The position numbers and the translations under genes were made by a program. A stretch of 64,000 bases of DNA, taken from Clostridiales bacterium (GTDB lineage Bacteria; Bacillota; Clostridia; Christensenellales; Aristaeellaceae). Below, piece by piece: positions 35,757-44,214 of this stretch. Location: assembly GCA_015056205.1 (NCBI GenBank), contig SVGS01000001.1:244365-308364 (forward strand), read 5' to 3'. Every line of letters begins with the position of its first letter. The first letter of the stretch is position 1. The notes below the pieces were generated by a model. The model made no database searches and had not been told where the DNA came from. It saw only the letters and a list, made by a program, of their open reading frames with translations.

Positions 35757-37165
35757 GGCTGTTTCCTCTTCTCCGCCTCGTGCTCATGGATCTGATCATT
35801 CAGCCTGTTGATATCGCCGCATCCCATTGTCAGCACCAGATCGCCGGGTTGCCAGTGTGTCCGGAGCCAGTTCTCGGTATCCTGAAAAGAGGGTGTCCAG
35901 AATGCATTGATCCCGTTTTTCCGCATGCCTTCCGTCAGCATTCCGCTGTTCAGATCGCCCGGATCTTTTTCACGGGCCGCGCAAATATCGGTCACCAGGG
36001 TGATATCCGCTTCTTCCGTGCAGCTTAGATATTCGCTAAAAAGCGTTCTGACCCTGCTGAACGTATGAGGCTGCATAACCGCAATCAGCCGTCCTTTTCT
36101 GCAGCGTTTTCGCGCTATGGACAGAGCGTTTCTCATTTCCGCCGGATTGTGTCCATAATCGTGAAAGATTTCCACTCCGTCAATCTCATCGGTTTTTTCA
36201 AATCTGCGGTGAACGCCCCGGAAAGACGCCAGACTCCGGGCGGCATCCGCCGGCTGAACGCCCAGCTCGTACGCCGCGGCTATGGCGGCTATGGCGTTCA
36301 GCGCGTTAAAGATCCCCGGCACATTCATGCTTACAGAAGCCGTAATTTTCCCTTTGTGCACAAGGTCAAAGGATGCCGTACCGTTTTCGTCCTCCCGAAG
36401 TTGAAGCGGATACCAGTCATTCTCCGGCTGTATCCCAAAGAACACTTTTCTGCAGGCCAGTTTTTCCGCCTGGCGGCGAACTCTCGGATCGTCTCCGTTT
36501 CCGATCGCCGCCCCGTCTTCCGGCAGCAGTCTCAGATATTTTCCGAATGTATCCTCAATCTCATCCAGATCCCGGTAACAATCCAGGTGATCGGCGTCAA
36601 TGTTCAGAACCACAGCAATCTTCGGCGGCATGTGCAGGAAACTGCGATTATACTCGCAGGCTTCCGCTACAAAAATATCCCCGTGACCGACCCGCGTGCT
36701 GCCGCCGATGGCATCTAAACGGCCACCGATATGAATGCCCGGATCCTTGCCGTTATCCATCAGAATCTGGCTCAGCATGGCTGTGGTAGTGGTTTTTCCA
36801 TGGGCACCGCAGATGCCGACCGCCAGCGGATACTCTTCCATCAGCTGCCCCAGCAGCCAGGCGCGTTCCATGCTGGGGATTCCCAGCCTTTCCGCTTCCG
36901 CACGCTCCGGATTATCCGGGTGAATCGCCGCGGAGTATACGACCAGATCAGCCCCGTGAACGTTTTCAGCTTTATGCCCCACAGTGACCGGAATCTTCTT
37001 CTCCTCAAGAGAATCCAGCAGGTATCCGTGATCCCGGTCACTGCCTGTAACCCTGTATCCCTTTTCCTGCAGCATTTCAGCCAGTCCGCTCATACTGCTT
37101 CCGCCGATGCCGATCAGGTGAATCCTTTTTCCCTGATAATCGCGAATCCGAGGTATTCCCGTCAT
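35753..37165 (-). CDS. murC: UDP-N-acetylmuramate--L-alanine ligase
   Basis: Adds L-Ala to UDP-MurNAc in the cytoplasm. 470 residues. HLIGIGGSSMSGLAE is the N-terminal Rossmann loop, GICGAHGKTTTTAML (118-132) the ATP P-loop, EACEYNRSFL and NIDADHLDCY the Mur-ligase centre, and HDYGHNPAEMRNAL the C-terminal signature, where YGHNP replaces the more usual YAHHP. Confidence 0.96.
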   Translation of the reverse strand: MTGIPRIRDYQGKRIHLIGIGGSSMSGLAEMLQEKGYRVTGSDRDHGYLLDSLEEKKIPVTVGHKAENVHGADLVVYSAAIHPDNPERAEAERLGIPSMERAWLLGQLMEEYPLAVGICGAHGKTTTTAMLSQILMDNGKDPGIHIGGRLDAIGGSTRVGHGDIFVAEACEYNRSFLHMPPKIAVVLNIDADHLDCYRDLDEIEDTFGKYLRLLPEDGAAIGNGDDPRVRRQAEKLACRKVFFGIQPENDWYPLQLREDENGTASFDLVHKGKITASVSMNVPGIFNALNAIAAIAAAYELGVQPADAARSLASFRGVHRRFEKTDEIDGVEIFHDYGHNPAEMRNALSIARKRCRKGRLIAVMQPHTFSRVRTLFSEYLSCTEEADITLVTDICAAREKDPGDLNSGMLTEGMRKNGINAFWTPSFQDTENWLRTHWQPGDLVLTMGCGDINRLNDQIHEHEAEKRKQP

Positions 37166-37179
37166 TTTATCCTTCTTTC

Positions 37180-37467
37180 TCAGTCCAGTATAATTCTGGG
37201 ATTCTCCCGGCTGGGCCGATATAAAACAAATCTTCTTCCGATGTGCTGTATGGGCTCCGCCCCGGTTCGTTCGCAGAGAATCGTCAGTGCGGTCCGCGCG
37301 TCAACAGGCGCTCCCTGCTGAACGCATCCTTTGATCAGTTCTCTGGCTTCCAGAGCGTCATAGGCCTCCCGAACCGATGCCTCCGTGACACCTTCTTTTC
37401 CGATATACAGAATCGTCTCCAGGGTATTGGCCATTCCTCTGAGCTTTGCTCTCTGCTTTCCGGTCAT
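37180..37467 (-). CDS. yhbY: YhbY-type CRM-domain RNA-binding protein
   Basis: 95 residues. LTGKQRAKLR-type opening (MTGKQRAKLRGMANTL) and YIGKEGVTEASVREAYDALEARELIKG are the CRM/YhbY domain; the family associates with pre-50S particles. The C-terminal QHIGRRFVLYRPSRE completes the domain. Next to obg, as in many Firmicutes, which supports a ribosome-assembly role. Confidence 0.93.
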   Translation of the reverse strand: MTGKQRAKLRGMANTLETILYIGKEGVTEASVREAYDALEARELIKGCVQQGAPVDARTALTILCERTGAEPIQHIGRRFVLYRPSRENPRIILD

Positions 37468-37476
37468 GTTGATCTC

Positions 37477-38745
37477 CTAATCAATAAAATCAAAATCCAT
37501 ATCGTCAATCCGGACAATGGACCCCTCTCCTGCTCCGGCTTCTCTCAGCGCGTCGATCACACCGATGCGTTTCAGGGTCCTGTGGAACCAGTTCAGGCTG
37601 TCCAGATCATCAAAGTTCACGCTGTCCAGGATCATTTCGATTCCGGGACCTTCGACAACAAAAACGCCCCCGTCTTCCGTTACGCTGAATTCGTCCAGTG
37701 AATGACGGATTTCCTCCGGCTCTTCTTCCGCAAAATGTACGATCGGCGGGAGTTCCTTCAGCCGGGCGGCGGTTTCATCAAGCAGGGCATCAAATCCTTC
37801 TCCGGTCGCCGCGCTGACAAAGAATACCGGTATTCCCTTTTTCTCACCCAGTTCTCTGATACGCGCAATATTGCTTTCCGGAACAGGCAGATCCATTTTG
37901 TTGCACACGATAATCTGTGGAAGCTCTCCAAGCGATCCATAGCGGCTCAGTTCCTGATTGATCCGTTCAAAATCCTCCAGCGGATCCCGACCTTCGCTGC
38001 CGGACAGATCGATCACATGAAGCAGCAGTCTGGTCCTTTCCACATGGCGGAGAAAGTCATGCCCCAGCCCGGCACCTTCCGCGGCGCCTTCGATCAGTCC
38101 GGGGATATCAGCCAGTACAATATCCTCGCCATATCGCCGGACAATCCCGAGGTTGGGCGTCAGCGTCGTAAAATGATAGTTTCCGATCTTGGGTCTGGCG
38201 CTCGTGACCACGGACAGAATAGAACTTTTTCCGACATTAGGGTACCCGATCAGACCGACATCCGCAATGGTTTTCAACTCCAGCACCAGGGTGTAAATCT
38301 CCGTCCTGACCCCGGGCTTCGCGAAATTCGGTGCCTGCCGGACAGCCGTCGCGAAGTGAGTATTCCCCCAGCCTCCCCGGCCCCCTTTCAGGATGCGTCT
38401 GGTTTCCCCCGGCTGATCCATATCCGCCAGAATCCGTCCGGTTTCCTTTTCGCGCACAACTGTGCCGACCGGAACTTTGATGATCAGATCCTCGCCTTTT
38501 TTGCCGGATCGGCGGTTTCCGGAACCGTCTCCGCCGTTTTCCGCCGCATACTTGCTTCGAAAGCGGAAATCCAGCAGGGTATGCATGTTGACATCCGCAT
38601 AAAACAGCACATCTCCGCCATGCCCGCCGTCTCCTCCGTCCGGTCCCCCATTGATCACATACTTCTCACGATGGAAAGAAGCGGATCCGTTTCCACCGTT
38701 TCCAGCCTTGGCGGTAATTACCACCTGATCCACAAAATTACCCAT
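37477..38745 (-). CDS. obgE: GTPase Obg/CgtA
   Basis: 50S-assembly and stress GTPase, 422 residues. Residues 1-158 form the glycine-rich Obg fold (GPDGGDGGHGGDV), then the G domain with G1 GYPNVGKSS, G3 DIPG and G4 NKMD, and the C-terminal OCT domain (about 345-422) ending DDMDFDFID. The presence of OCT is typical of Gram-positives. The start is preceded by a GGGAGAG-type site in a 90-nt tract shared with the PFL gene end. Confidence 0.96.
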   Translation of the reverse strand: MGNFVDQVVITAKAGNGGNGSASFHREKYVINGGPDGGDGGHGGDVLFYADVNMHTLLDFRFRSKYAAENGGDGSGNRRSGKKGEDLIIKVPVGTVVREKETGRILADMDQPGETRRILKGGRGGWGNTHFATAVRQAPNFAKPGVRTEIYTLVLELKTIADVGLIGYPNVGKSSILSVVTSARPKIGNYHFTTLTPNLGIVRRYGEDIVLADIPGLIEGAAEGAGLGHDFLRHVERTRLLLHVIDLSGSEGRDPLEDFERINQELSRYGSLGELPQIIVCNKMDLPVPESNIARIRELGEKKGIPVFFVSAATGEGFDALLDETAARLKELPPIVHFAEEEPEEIRHSLDEFSVTEDGGVFVVEGPGIEMILDSVNFDDLDSLNWFHRTLKRIGVIDALREAGAGEGSIVRIDDMDFDFID

Positions 38746-38757
38746 ATGCTCTCCCTG

Positions 38758-40104
38758 TCAGTTTCTCATCGCATGCAGCGGTGCGGGAATTCTTCCGCCT
38801 CTGGCAATAAATTCATCATTCCGGTAGGGATTAACCGACATCACCGGTGCGTATCCAAGCAATCCGCCGAATTCCACCCGGTCTCCCGCTTTTTTCCCGA
38901 CAGCCGGAATGACCCTGACCGCGGTGGTCTTCTGATTGATCATACCGATTGCCGCTTCATCTGCGATGATTCCGCTGATAGCCGCCGCGGTGGTATCTCC
39001 CGGTACGGCGATCATGTCGAGGCCGACAGAGCATACGCAGGTCATGGCTTCAAGTTTTTCGATCGTCAGAGCTCCGCAGGCAGCCGCTTCAATCATACCG
39101 ATATCCTCGCTGACCGGGATAAAGGCTCCGCTGAGCCCTCCCACATGATTGCTGGCCATAACGCCGCCCTTTTTAACGGCATCGTTCAGCAGCGCCAGAG
39201 CTGCGGTCGTCCCGGGAGCTCCGGCCATCTCAAGGCCCATCTCCGTCAGGATATGCGCTACGGAATCTCCCCTTGCAGGAGTCGGTGCCAGGCTCAGATC
39301 CACAATACCAAAGGGAATCTTTAAGCGCTGGCTGGCCTCCCTGGCTACCAGCTGGCCGACCCGGGTAATCTTGAATGCCGTCCTTTTGATGGTTTCCGCA
39401 ACCACATCGAAAGGCTCCCCGCGAATCTGTTCCATAGCTACTTTCACCACGCCCGGGCCGGATACTCCGACATTGATAGCACTCTCGGGTTCTCCGATTC
39501 CGCAAAAAGCACCGGCCATAAAGGGATTATCCTCTACCGCATTTGCAAAAACCACCAGCTTGGCGCAGCCCAGCCCGTCCGAATCCGCCGTTTTCTCGGC
39601 CGTCTGCTTAATGATCTCTCCCATTTCCCGGATAGCATTCATGTTCATGCCGGCACGGGTGGAGGCGACGTTAACGCTGGAGCAGACAAGCTTCGTCTCG
39701 GACAGTACTTCCGGAATGGATTCGAGCAGCCGTTCGTCTGCCAGCGTAGCGCCTTTATGCATCAGTGCGGAATACCCGCCCAGAAAATCCACGCCCGTTT
39801 CCTGAGCAGCCCGGTCAAGCGCTTTCGCTATGGGTCTGGGATCTCCCTGGCAGATCAGGCTGACGGGGGTCACACTGATTCGTTTGTTTACAATCGGAAT
39901 TCCGAATTCCTTTTCAATGCTTTCGCCCACCGGAACCAGATGCTTCGCTTTCCGGCAGATTTTCGTGTAGACACGCTCCGCGCACCTCTCCGGATTCTCA
40001 TCGGAACAGTCCAGAAGATTCAGTCCCAGGGTAATGGTGCGTATATCAAAGTTCTCTTCCTGAATCATTCGAAGAGTCTGCAGAATTTCACCAGTTTCAA
40101 TCAT
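38758..40104 (-). CDS. PFL family protein (DUF711/UPF0210)
   Basis: 448 residues of the UPF0210/DUF711 family related by fold to pyruvate formate-lyase. Repeated glycine loops ([46 protein letters not shown]) match throughout. There is no radical-activating glycine region at the C terminus that I can see, so it is not a PFL enzyme. The reaction is unknown. It nearly always follows a small ACT protein, as it does here. Confidence 0.9.
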   Translation of the reverse strand: MIETGEILQTLRMIQEENFDIRTITLGLNLLDCSDENPERCAERVYTKICRKAKHLVPVGESIEKEFGIPIVNKRISVTPVSLICQGDPRPIAKALDRAAQETGVDFLGGYSALMHKGATLADERLLESIPEVLSETKLVCSSVNVASTRAGMNMNAIREMGEIIKQTAEKTADSDGLGCAKLVVFANAVEDNPFMAGAFCGIGEPESAINVGVSGPGVVKVAMEQIRGEPFDVVAETIKRTAFKITRVGQLVAREASQRLKIPFGIVDLSLAPTPARGDSVAHILTEMGLEMAGAPGTTAALALLNDAVKKGGVMASNHVGGLSGAFIPVSEDIGMIEAAACGALTIEKLEAMTCVCSVGLDMIAVPGDTTAAAISGIIADEAAIGMINQKTTAVRVIPAVGKKAGDRVEFGGLLGYAPVMSVNPYRNDEFIARGGRIPAPLHAMRN

Positions 40105-40116
40105 ACCGGCCCTCCG

Positions 40117-40389
40117 TCAAATGCGATGCATGGCGTCAAAAATATCCATTCTCTGTATATGAATCGCCATCTTCAGTTCGTCTCTCACCGGCTGCAGCGC
40201 CTGATCGATTTCTTCGAAACTTCTGTTGGCTCCGTCCAGATCCACAACCATCATCATGGTAAAATAACCGCCGAGGATTGTCTGTGAAATATCGAGAATA
40301 TTAATATTCAGTTCGCTCAGTCTGGTAGCAACCCGAGCGATAATTCCGGTTGCATCCAGTCCCGATACAGAAATCAATGCTTTCGTCAT
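40117..40389 (-). CDS. ACT-domain protein (UPF0237)
   Basis: 90 residues, a single GcvR-like ACT module (ALISVSGLDATGIIARVATRLSELNINILDIS), which usually binds an amino acid or similar ligand. It is first in the long operon, 12 bases ahead of its family partner, the PFL protein, whose activity it presumably controls. AGGAGG precedes the ATG. Confidence 0.92.
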   Translation of the reverse strand: MTKALISVSGLDATGIIARVATRLSELNINILDISQTILGGYFTMMMVVDLDGANRSFEEIDQALQPVRDELKMAIHIQRMDIFDAMHRI

Positions 40390-40418
40390 ATCCCGGCCTC
40401 CTGTCCAAAATTCATATT

Positions 40419-40448
40419 ATTATACAGGCAGGTATTTTCTTTTGTCAA
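40419..40448 (-). promoter_or_regulatory. Consensus promoter of the ACT-PFL-obg-murC-alr-coaD operon
   Basis: Minus strand: TTGACA, 18-base spacer, TATAAT, both hexamers perfect. It should drive ten genes down to the terminator near 32.0 kb. Confidence 0.85.
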
Positions 40449-40457
40449 ATAAAGAAA

Positions 40458-40496
40458 ACCCATTTTCAGTCCGCCTTCCCGGCGAAGAAAATGGGT
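40458..40496 (-). terminator. Terminator of pfkA
   Basis: Minus strand: a 10-bp stem ACCCATTTTC/GAAAATGGGT with a structured 19-base loop, then TTTTCTTT. It ends 10 bases upstream of the -35 of the next operon and so insulates it from pfkA. Confidence 0.8.
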
Positions 40497-40534
40497 CTGG
40501 AATCGGATTCGCTTTCGCTCCGCTGGCCGAAGGG

Positions 40535-41587
40535 TTACAGGGAGTTTACCAGGTTGAACAGATCCCGGTTGAAATTCTTTTCGCAGCTCAGTGCTTTTTC
40601 GATTGGCATATACATGACGCGGCCCTTCTGCATACCGATCACCTGGTTGCTGATGCCATCCCGCAGCAGCCGTACCGCCAGGTTTCCCGCTTCAAAAGCA
40701 AAGGCGCTGTCGCGGGCAGTCGGCTCCGCGCCGCGCTGAATGTATCCGATGACGGTCGACCGGACTTCCACCATGCCGCACATCCGCTTCAGCACGGAAG
40801 CCAGCCGGATCGCGCTCATCGGCTCGTTTTCATAGCAGGGCTTGCCGTGTGAAGTCAGGAATCCGTAAAGATCAAAAGGTTCCATGGATTCAAAGCAGCC
40901 TTCCGCCAGAACAATGGTGGCCCGGGTATTGCCTTTAGCCAGCTGTCTGTTCAGCTTGTCGGCAATCTCCTCAACCGACCAGTGCACCTCCGGTACAACG
41001 ACGATTTCACTGCCGGTTGAAACAGCGGTGGTCAGAGCGATATCGCCGCAATGACGGCCCATTACTTCAACGACGTGCGGACGATCATGACTTCTGGAGG
41101 TGGCTCTGATTTTACGCACACAGTCCACACATACATTTACGGCAGTATCGAATCCAAGCGACATTTCCGAATAACCCAGGTCGTTATCAATCGTCCCGGG
41201 AATACCGATACAGGGCACGCCCATCTCACACAGGCATCTGGCTCCGTTAAAGCTTCCGTCTCCGCCGATGACCACCAGGCCGTCAATCTCCATGGCCCGC
41301 AGTGTTCTCACAGCCACTTCCCGGTAGGACTGCTCTTTAAACTCCAGACATCTGGCGGTCCTGAGATAAGTCCCGGCTTCATCCGCAATGTCCAACACAG
41401 TCTCCAGGTGAAGCTCCTGCAGATCATCCTTAATATTCGTGCTTTTTCGCAGAAGGCCGTTGTATCCTCTCTTGATGCCGATCAGCGGAATACCGTAAAT
41501 CGCCGCGCTGCGGGCTACTGAATTTACGGCTGCGTTCATGCCCGGACTGTCTCCGCCACTGGTCAGAACACCGATTTTTCTCATCAT
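40535..41587 (-). CDS. pfkA: ATP-dependent 6-phosphofructokinase
   Basis: 350 residues. GVLTSGGDSPGMNAAV is the ATP loop, GGDGSFNGA and PGTIDNDLGYSEMSLGFDTA the nucleotide and catalytic centre, VEVMGRHCGDIA the fructose 6-phosphate site. The glycines at the positions equivalent to 104 and 124 of E. coli PfkA point to ATP and not pyrophosphate as donor. The DNDLGYSE loop replaces the usual DNDIKGTD, a slight departure. AAAAGGAG precedes the ATG. A single-gene unit with promoter and terminator. Confidence 0.95.
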   Translation of the reverse strand: MMRKIGVLTSGGDSPGMNAAVNSVARSAAIYGIPLIGIKRGYNGLLRKSTNIKDDLQELHLETVLDIADEAGTYLRTARCLEFKEQSYREVAVRTLRAMEIDGLVVIGGDGSFNGARCLCEMGVPCIGIPGTIDNDLGYSEMSLGFDTAVNVCVDCVRKIRATSRSHDRPHVVEVMGRHCGDIALTTAVSTGSEIVVVPEVHWSVEEIADKLNRQLAKGNTRATIVLAEGCFESMEPFDLYGFLTSHGKPCYENEPMSAIRLASVLKRMCGMVEVRSTVIGYIQRGAEPTARDSAFAFEAGNLAVRLLRDGISNQVIGMQKGRVMYMPIEKALSCEKNFNRDLFNLVNSL

Positions 41588-41604
41588 GGTGATTTCGCTC
41601 CTTT

Positions 41605-41623
41605 TCCGGCCTGTTCAGCCGGA
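41605..41623 (-). promoter_or_regulatory. Hairpin next to the pfkA ribosome site
   Basis: TCCGGC and GCCGGA form a perfect 6-bp stem with a 7-base loop, immediately upstream of AAAAGGAG. It could modulate initiation or stabilise the message. Confidence 0.4.
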
Positions 41624-41646
41624 TGGTCTTATGCATTCCGCCTTTC

Positions 41647-41675
41647 AGTATAGCATACCTTTTGCATTTAGAAAA
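41647..41675 (-). promoter_or_regulatory. Extended -10 promoter for pfkA
   Basis: Minus strand: TTTTCT, 17-base spacer and TGCTATACT, an extended -10. Confidence 0.6.
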
Positions 41676-41716
41676 GAGTGGAACGTCAAATTTCCCCTGT
41701 TCCGTTCATGTGTTCA

Positions 41717-41745
41717 TTGACTTGCATCCGCTTCTGTGTTACTGT
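41717..41745 (+). promoter_or_regulatory. Candidate promoter for thrH
   Basis: TTGACT, 17-base spacer, TACTGT preceded by TGT. Good -35, poor -10. Confidence 0.4.
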
Positions 41746-41784
41746 AAATCAACAGATTGTATCGGAAAGAAGGATGAATTGTTC

Positions 41785-42384
41785 ATGAATATTGTTTGTC
41801 TGGATCTGGAAGGGGTACTGGTTCCGGAGATCTGGATCGCGTTTTCCGAAGCGACCGGCATTCCTGTGCTTCGCCGCACAACCCGTGATGAACCGGATTA
41901 TGATAAACTGATGCGCTTCCGTTTATCGGTGCTGGAAGAGCACCATCTGGGGCTGAAGGAAATCCAGGACACAATCAGAACCATCGATCCGATGCCCGGC
42001 GCCAGAGCGTTTCTGGATACGCTGCGCAGCGAAACGCAGGTACTGATTCTTTCCGATACCTTTACCCAGTTTGCCTCCCCCCTGATGGAGAAACTCGGCT
42101 GGCCGGCCATCTTCTGCAACGAGCTGCAGGTTGCGCCGAACGGCATGATTTCGGATTATCATATCCGGGTTCAGCAGAGCAAGCTGACAACCGTAAAAGC
42201 GCTGCAGAGCATCGGCTTTGATACCATCGCGGCCGGTGACAGCTATAACGACCTCGGTATGATTCAGGCGAGCAAAGCCGGCATTCTTTTCCGGAGCACC
42301 GAGCAAATCCGCCGCGATCACCCGGAGCTTCCGGCCTGTGATACCTATGACGAGCTGCTTGCCCTGATTCGCAAAGCCTATTAA
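41785..42384 (+). CDS. thrH: ThrH-type phosphoserine phosphatase/homoserine phosphotransferase
   Basis: A HAD-family enzyme; ThrH of Pseudomonas can hydrolyse phosphoserine and pass phosphate to homoserine. Length 199 residues from ATG 41785, which follows AAGGATG; the ORF track extends 54 codons upstream with no ribosome site and through the promoter region. Motif I is VCLDLEGVLVPE, then LILSDTFTQF (motif II), QQSKLTTVKAL (motif III lysine) and GDSYNDLGMI (motif IV). The C-terminal part reads LFRSTEQIRRDHPELP, as in ThrH. Single-gene unit, so the in vivo substrate is inferred. Confidence 0.9.
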   Translation: MNIVCLDLEGVLVPEIWIAFSEATGIPVLRRTTRDEPDYDKLMRFRLSVLEEHHLGLKEIQDTIRTIDPMPGARAFLDTLRSETQVLILSDTFTQFASPLMEKLGWPAIFCNELQVAPNGMISDYHIRVQQSKLTTVKALQSIGFDTIAAGDSYNDLGMIQASKAGILFRSTEQIRRDHPELPACDTYDELLALIRKAY

Positions 42385-42483
42385 GAGAATAATCTGCAAA
42401 TCCGGATTCGCCGGTCATAAGGTTCCGGCGGTACCGGAAAATGTCTGAGTAATCTGCATTTTGTAGCATTTTTGTAATATTTC

Positions 42484-42512
42484 TTTACATTTACTCAATA
42501 TCGTGTTATACT
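42484..42512 (+). promoter_or_regulatory. Promoter for the peptidoglycan-binding protein
   Basis: TTTACA, 17-base spacer, TATACT (ten of twelve consensus bases) inside an AT-rich stretch. Confidence 0.75.
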
Positions 42513-42547
42513 GTGTTTCCAAAATGAATGGCGAGGAGGTTCCGCCC

Positions 42548-43690
42548 ATGAGGAAGCACAGTTTTTTTGTGTTAGGGATAGTTCTGGTAATGCTTGTAAG
42601 CATGAGCGCTGCTTCTGCTCTGGATAAATCGACGCTCTATAACGGCTGCAAGGGCGAAGAGGTCAAAAAGCTGCAGCAGGCGCTGATTGATCTTGGTTAT
42701 CTCGGCGGATATGCTGACGGCGTTTTCGGCCGCAATACGGAAAACGCGGTTCGCAAATTTCAGTCCAAAAATCATTTGAATTCTGATGGGCTTGCCGGAA
42801 AAAAGACTCAGGAGATTTTGTTCGCCAAGGCATCTTCATCCTCATCCTCATCGTCGGCTAAGTCCGCGTCTTCCTCTTCTTCCGCTTCCTCGTCCGCTTC
42901 TTCCGCCTCCTCGGGCGTAAATGGCTCTCTGTTCGGCGGAAATTACGCAACGATCCGAATCGGAGCCAAAGGAGCCCGGGTTACTTCCCTCCAGAAGGCT
43001 TTGTCTGCCGTAGGAGCTTATTCGGGATCCATCGACGGTAAATTCGGATCCGGAACACAGGAAGCAGTTAAACTGTTTCAGAAATCGGAAAAACTGACCT
43101 CGGACGGTCTGGCCGGCAAGAAAACACTGCAGGCGCTGGAAAAGGCTGTTTCCTCCGGAAAGAAAATCAAGGCTTCCGCTTCGTCGGGTTCTGCGTCTTC
43201 TTCCTCATCCTCCTCCGGATCCTCCTCTTCGACCGTGTCCGGCCCGGATTCTTCCTCGGTCAGGCTGCTGCACTGGTATAATGACGTCAAGCCATCGATT
43301 AGCAACGGCCAGCATCTTCAGATTTATGATCCGTCCACCAAAAGCTCCTGGACACTGAAAATTCTCAGCCGCGGAAGACACTGTGACGCTGAACCGCTGA
43401 CCCGGGAAGATACCGATACCATGGTCAAAGCCTTTGGCGGAGTTTATACCTGGGATGTCAAAAAAGTTTATGTCAGGCTGCCTAACGGCACCTGGACCAT
43501 CGGCACGACCCACGACCACCCGCATGACGCCAATACGATTAAGGACAACGGGTTTGACGGTCACCTCTGCGTTCATTTCCTCCGCAATATGGCGGAAACA
43601 GAAGAACTGGATCCTAATTACGGCGTAACCAACCAGAAAGCGATCCGTTCCTTCTGGAAAAGCCTGTCCGGTGAGGATATTGATATCTGA
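42548..43690 (+). CDS. Secreted protein with two peptidoglycan-binding domains and a GHLCVHF C-terminal domain
   Basis: 380 residues from ATG 42548, after GAGGAGGTT. A signal peptide (FFVLGIVLVMLVSMSAASA) precedes two PG_binding_1 domains (about 27-92 and 138-206; QQALIDLGYLGGYADGVFG and QKALSAVGAYSGSIDGKFG). Each is followed by a serine-rich linker of the SSSSSSSAKS kind. The C-terminal 135 residues hold GRHCDAEPLTREDTDTM, THDHPHDANTIKDNGFDGH and LCVHFLRN: a poorly characterised Firmicutes exported domain with conserved His, Cys and acidic residues, which looks enzymatic or metal-binding. Wall location is firm; activity is not known. Confidence 0.83.
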   Translation: MRKHSFFVLGIVLVMLVSMSAASALDKSTLYNGCKGEEVKKLQQALIDLGYLGGYADGVFGRNTENAVRKFQSKNHLNSDGLAGKKTQEILFAKASSSSSSSSAKSASSSSSASSSASSASSGVNGSLFGGNYATIRIGAKGARVTSLQKALSAVGAYSGSIDGKFGSGTQEAVKLFQKSEKLTSDGLAGKKTLQALEKAVSSGKKIKASASSGSASSSSSSSGSSSSTVSGPDSSSVRLLHWYNDVKPSISNGQHLQIYDPSTKSSWTLKILSRGRHCDAEPLTREDTDTMVKAFGGVYTWDVKKVYVRLPNGTWTIGTTHDHPHDANTIKDNGFDGHLCVHFLRNMAETEELDPNYGVTNQKAIRSFWKSLSGEDIDI

Positions 43691-43764
43691 TTTGATATCT
43701 TGATTCCCTTCCTTGTCCCCGGATCCCAAATCCGGTCTTTCGCCGGAAACTGAACCGTCTTCAG

Positions 43765-43795
43765 AGCTGTCAGGGAAAAAGCCTTGACAGCTTTT
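43765..43795 (+). terminator. Terminator overlapping the ylxM promoter
   Basis: An 11-bp stem AGCTGTCAGGG/CCTTGACAGCT (one G-U pair) with a 6-base loop, then TTTT. The right arm contains the -35 TTGACA of the next promoter, so the two signals share bases. Confidence 0.6.
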
Positions 43796-43811
43796 GATAT
43801 TTGTGTATAAT
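43784..43811 (+). promoter_or_regulatory. Consensus promoter of the ylxM-ffh-rpsP-trmD operon
   Basis: TTGACA, 16-base spacer, TATAAT: both hexamers perfect, as expected for translation genes. Confidence 0.85.
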
Positions 43812-43817
43812 AGTCCG

Positions 43818-43841
43818 CTGTCAGGGGAATTTCCCTGACAG
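43818..43841 (+). promoter_or_regulatory. Inverted repeat in the ylxM leader
   Basis: CTGTCAGGG, 6 bases, CCCTGACAG: a perfect 9-bp inverted repeat that starts 6 bases after the -10 and ends at the ribosome site. The half-site CTGTCAGGG also forms the left arm of the upstream terminator. In RNA it would be a strong hairpin; in DNA it could be an operator. Confidence 0.6.
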
Positions 43842-43854
43842 AAGGATGATGGTT

Positions 43855-44214
43855 GTGGCGCTTGAGGAGTTGGGAAAGAAGGTTCATTTATCCTTTCTTT
43901 CCGCTTTTTACGGCAATCTGCTGACGGAAAAGCAGCGCCGCGCCCTTTCTCTCTACTGCGAAGAGGATCTTTCTCTCGCGGAGATCGCAGGAGAGATGGG
44001 GATCTCCCGTCAGGCTGTTCACGAAGCGATTTCCAGGGCTTCCTCCCGAATGGCGGAGATGGAATCATCCCTCGGGCTGGCTGCCAGGTATCGCCAGATG
44101 GAAAACGGTCTGGAGCAACTTCGGCTGATGATTCAGCATCACGATTATGATCAGGCGGAAAAGATGATCGATTCTTTGCTCGCCTGGGATCAGGAGGATC
44201 AGAATGGCCTTTGA
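43855..44214 (+). CDS. ylxM: YlxM/UPF0122 helix-turn-helix protein
   Basis: About 119 residues. LLTEKQRRALSLYCEEDLSLAEIAGEMGISRQAVHEAI is a sigma-70 region 4-like helix-turn-helix; the family is always beside ffh in Firmicutes and has been tied to the SRP pathway. I place the start at GTG 43855, with GAAGGA eight bases before; ATGs at 43846 and 43849 lie on top of that site. It overlaps ffh by 11 bases. Confidence 0.9.
   Translation: MALEELGKKVHLSFLSAFYGNLLTEKQRRALSLYCEEDLSLAEIAGEMGISRQAVHEAISRASSRMAEMESSLGLAARYRQMENGLEQLRLMIQHHDYDQAEKMIDSLLAWDQEDQNGL

Noticed and set aside
37702-39324. A 540-residue open frame on the plus strand
   Set aside because: It is antisense to obg and the PFL gene, has low-complexity Arg/His/Ser-rich translation and no ribosome site. 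It is a shadow caused by the codon bias of the real genes.
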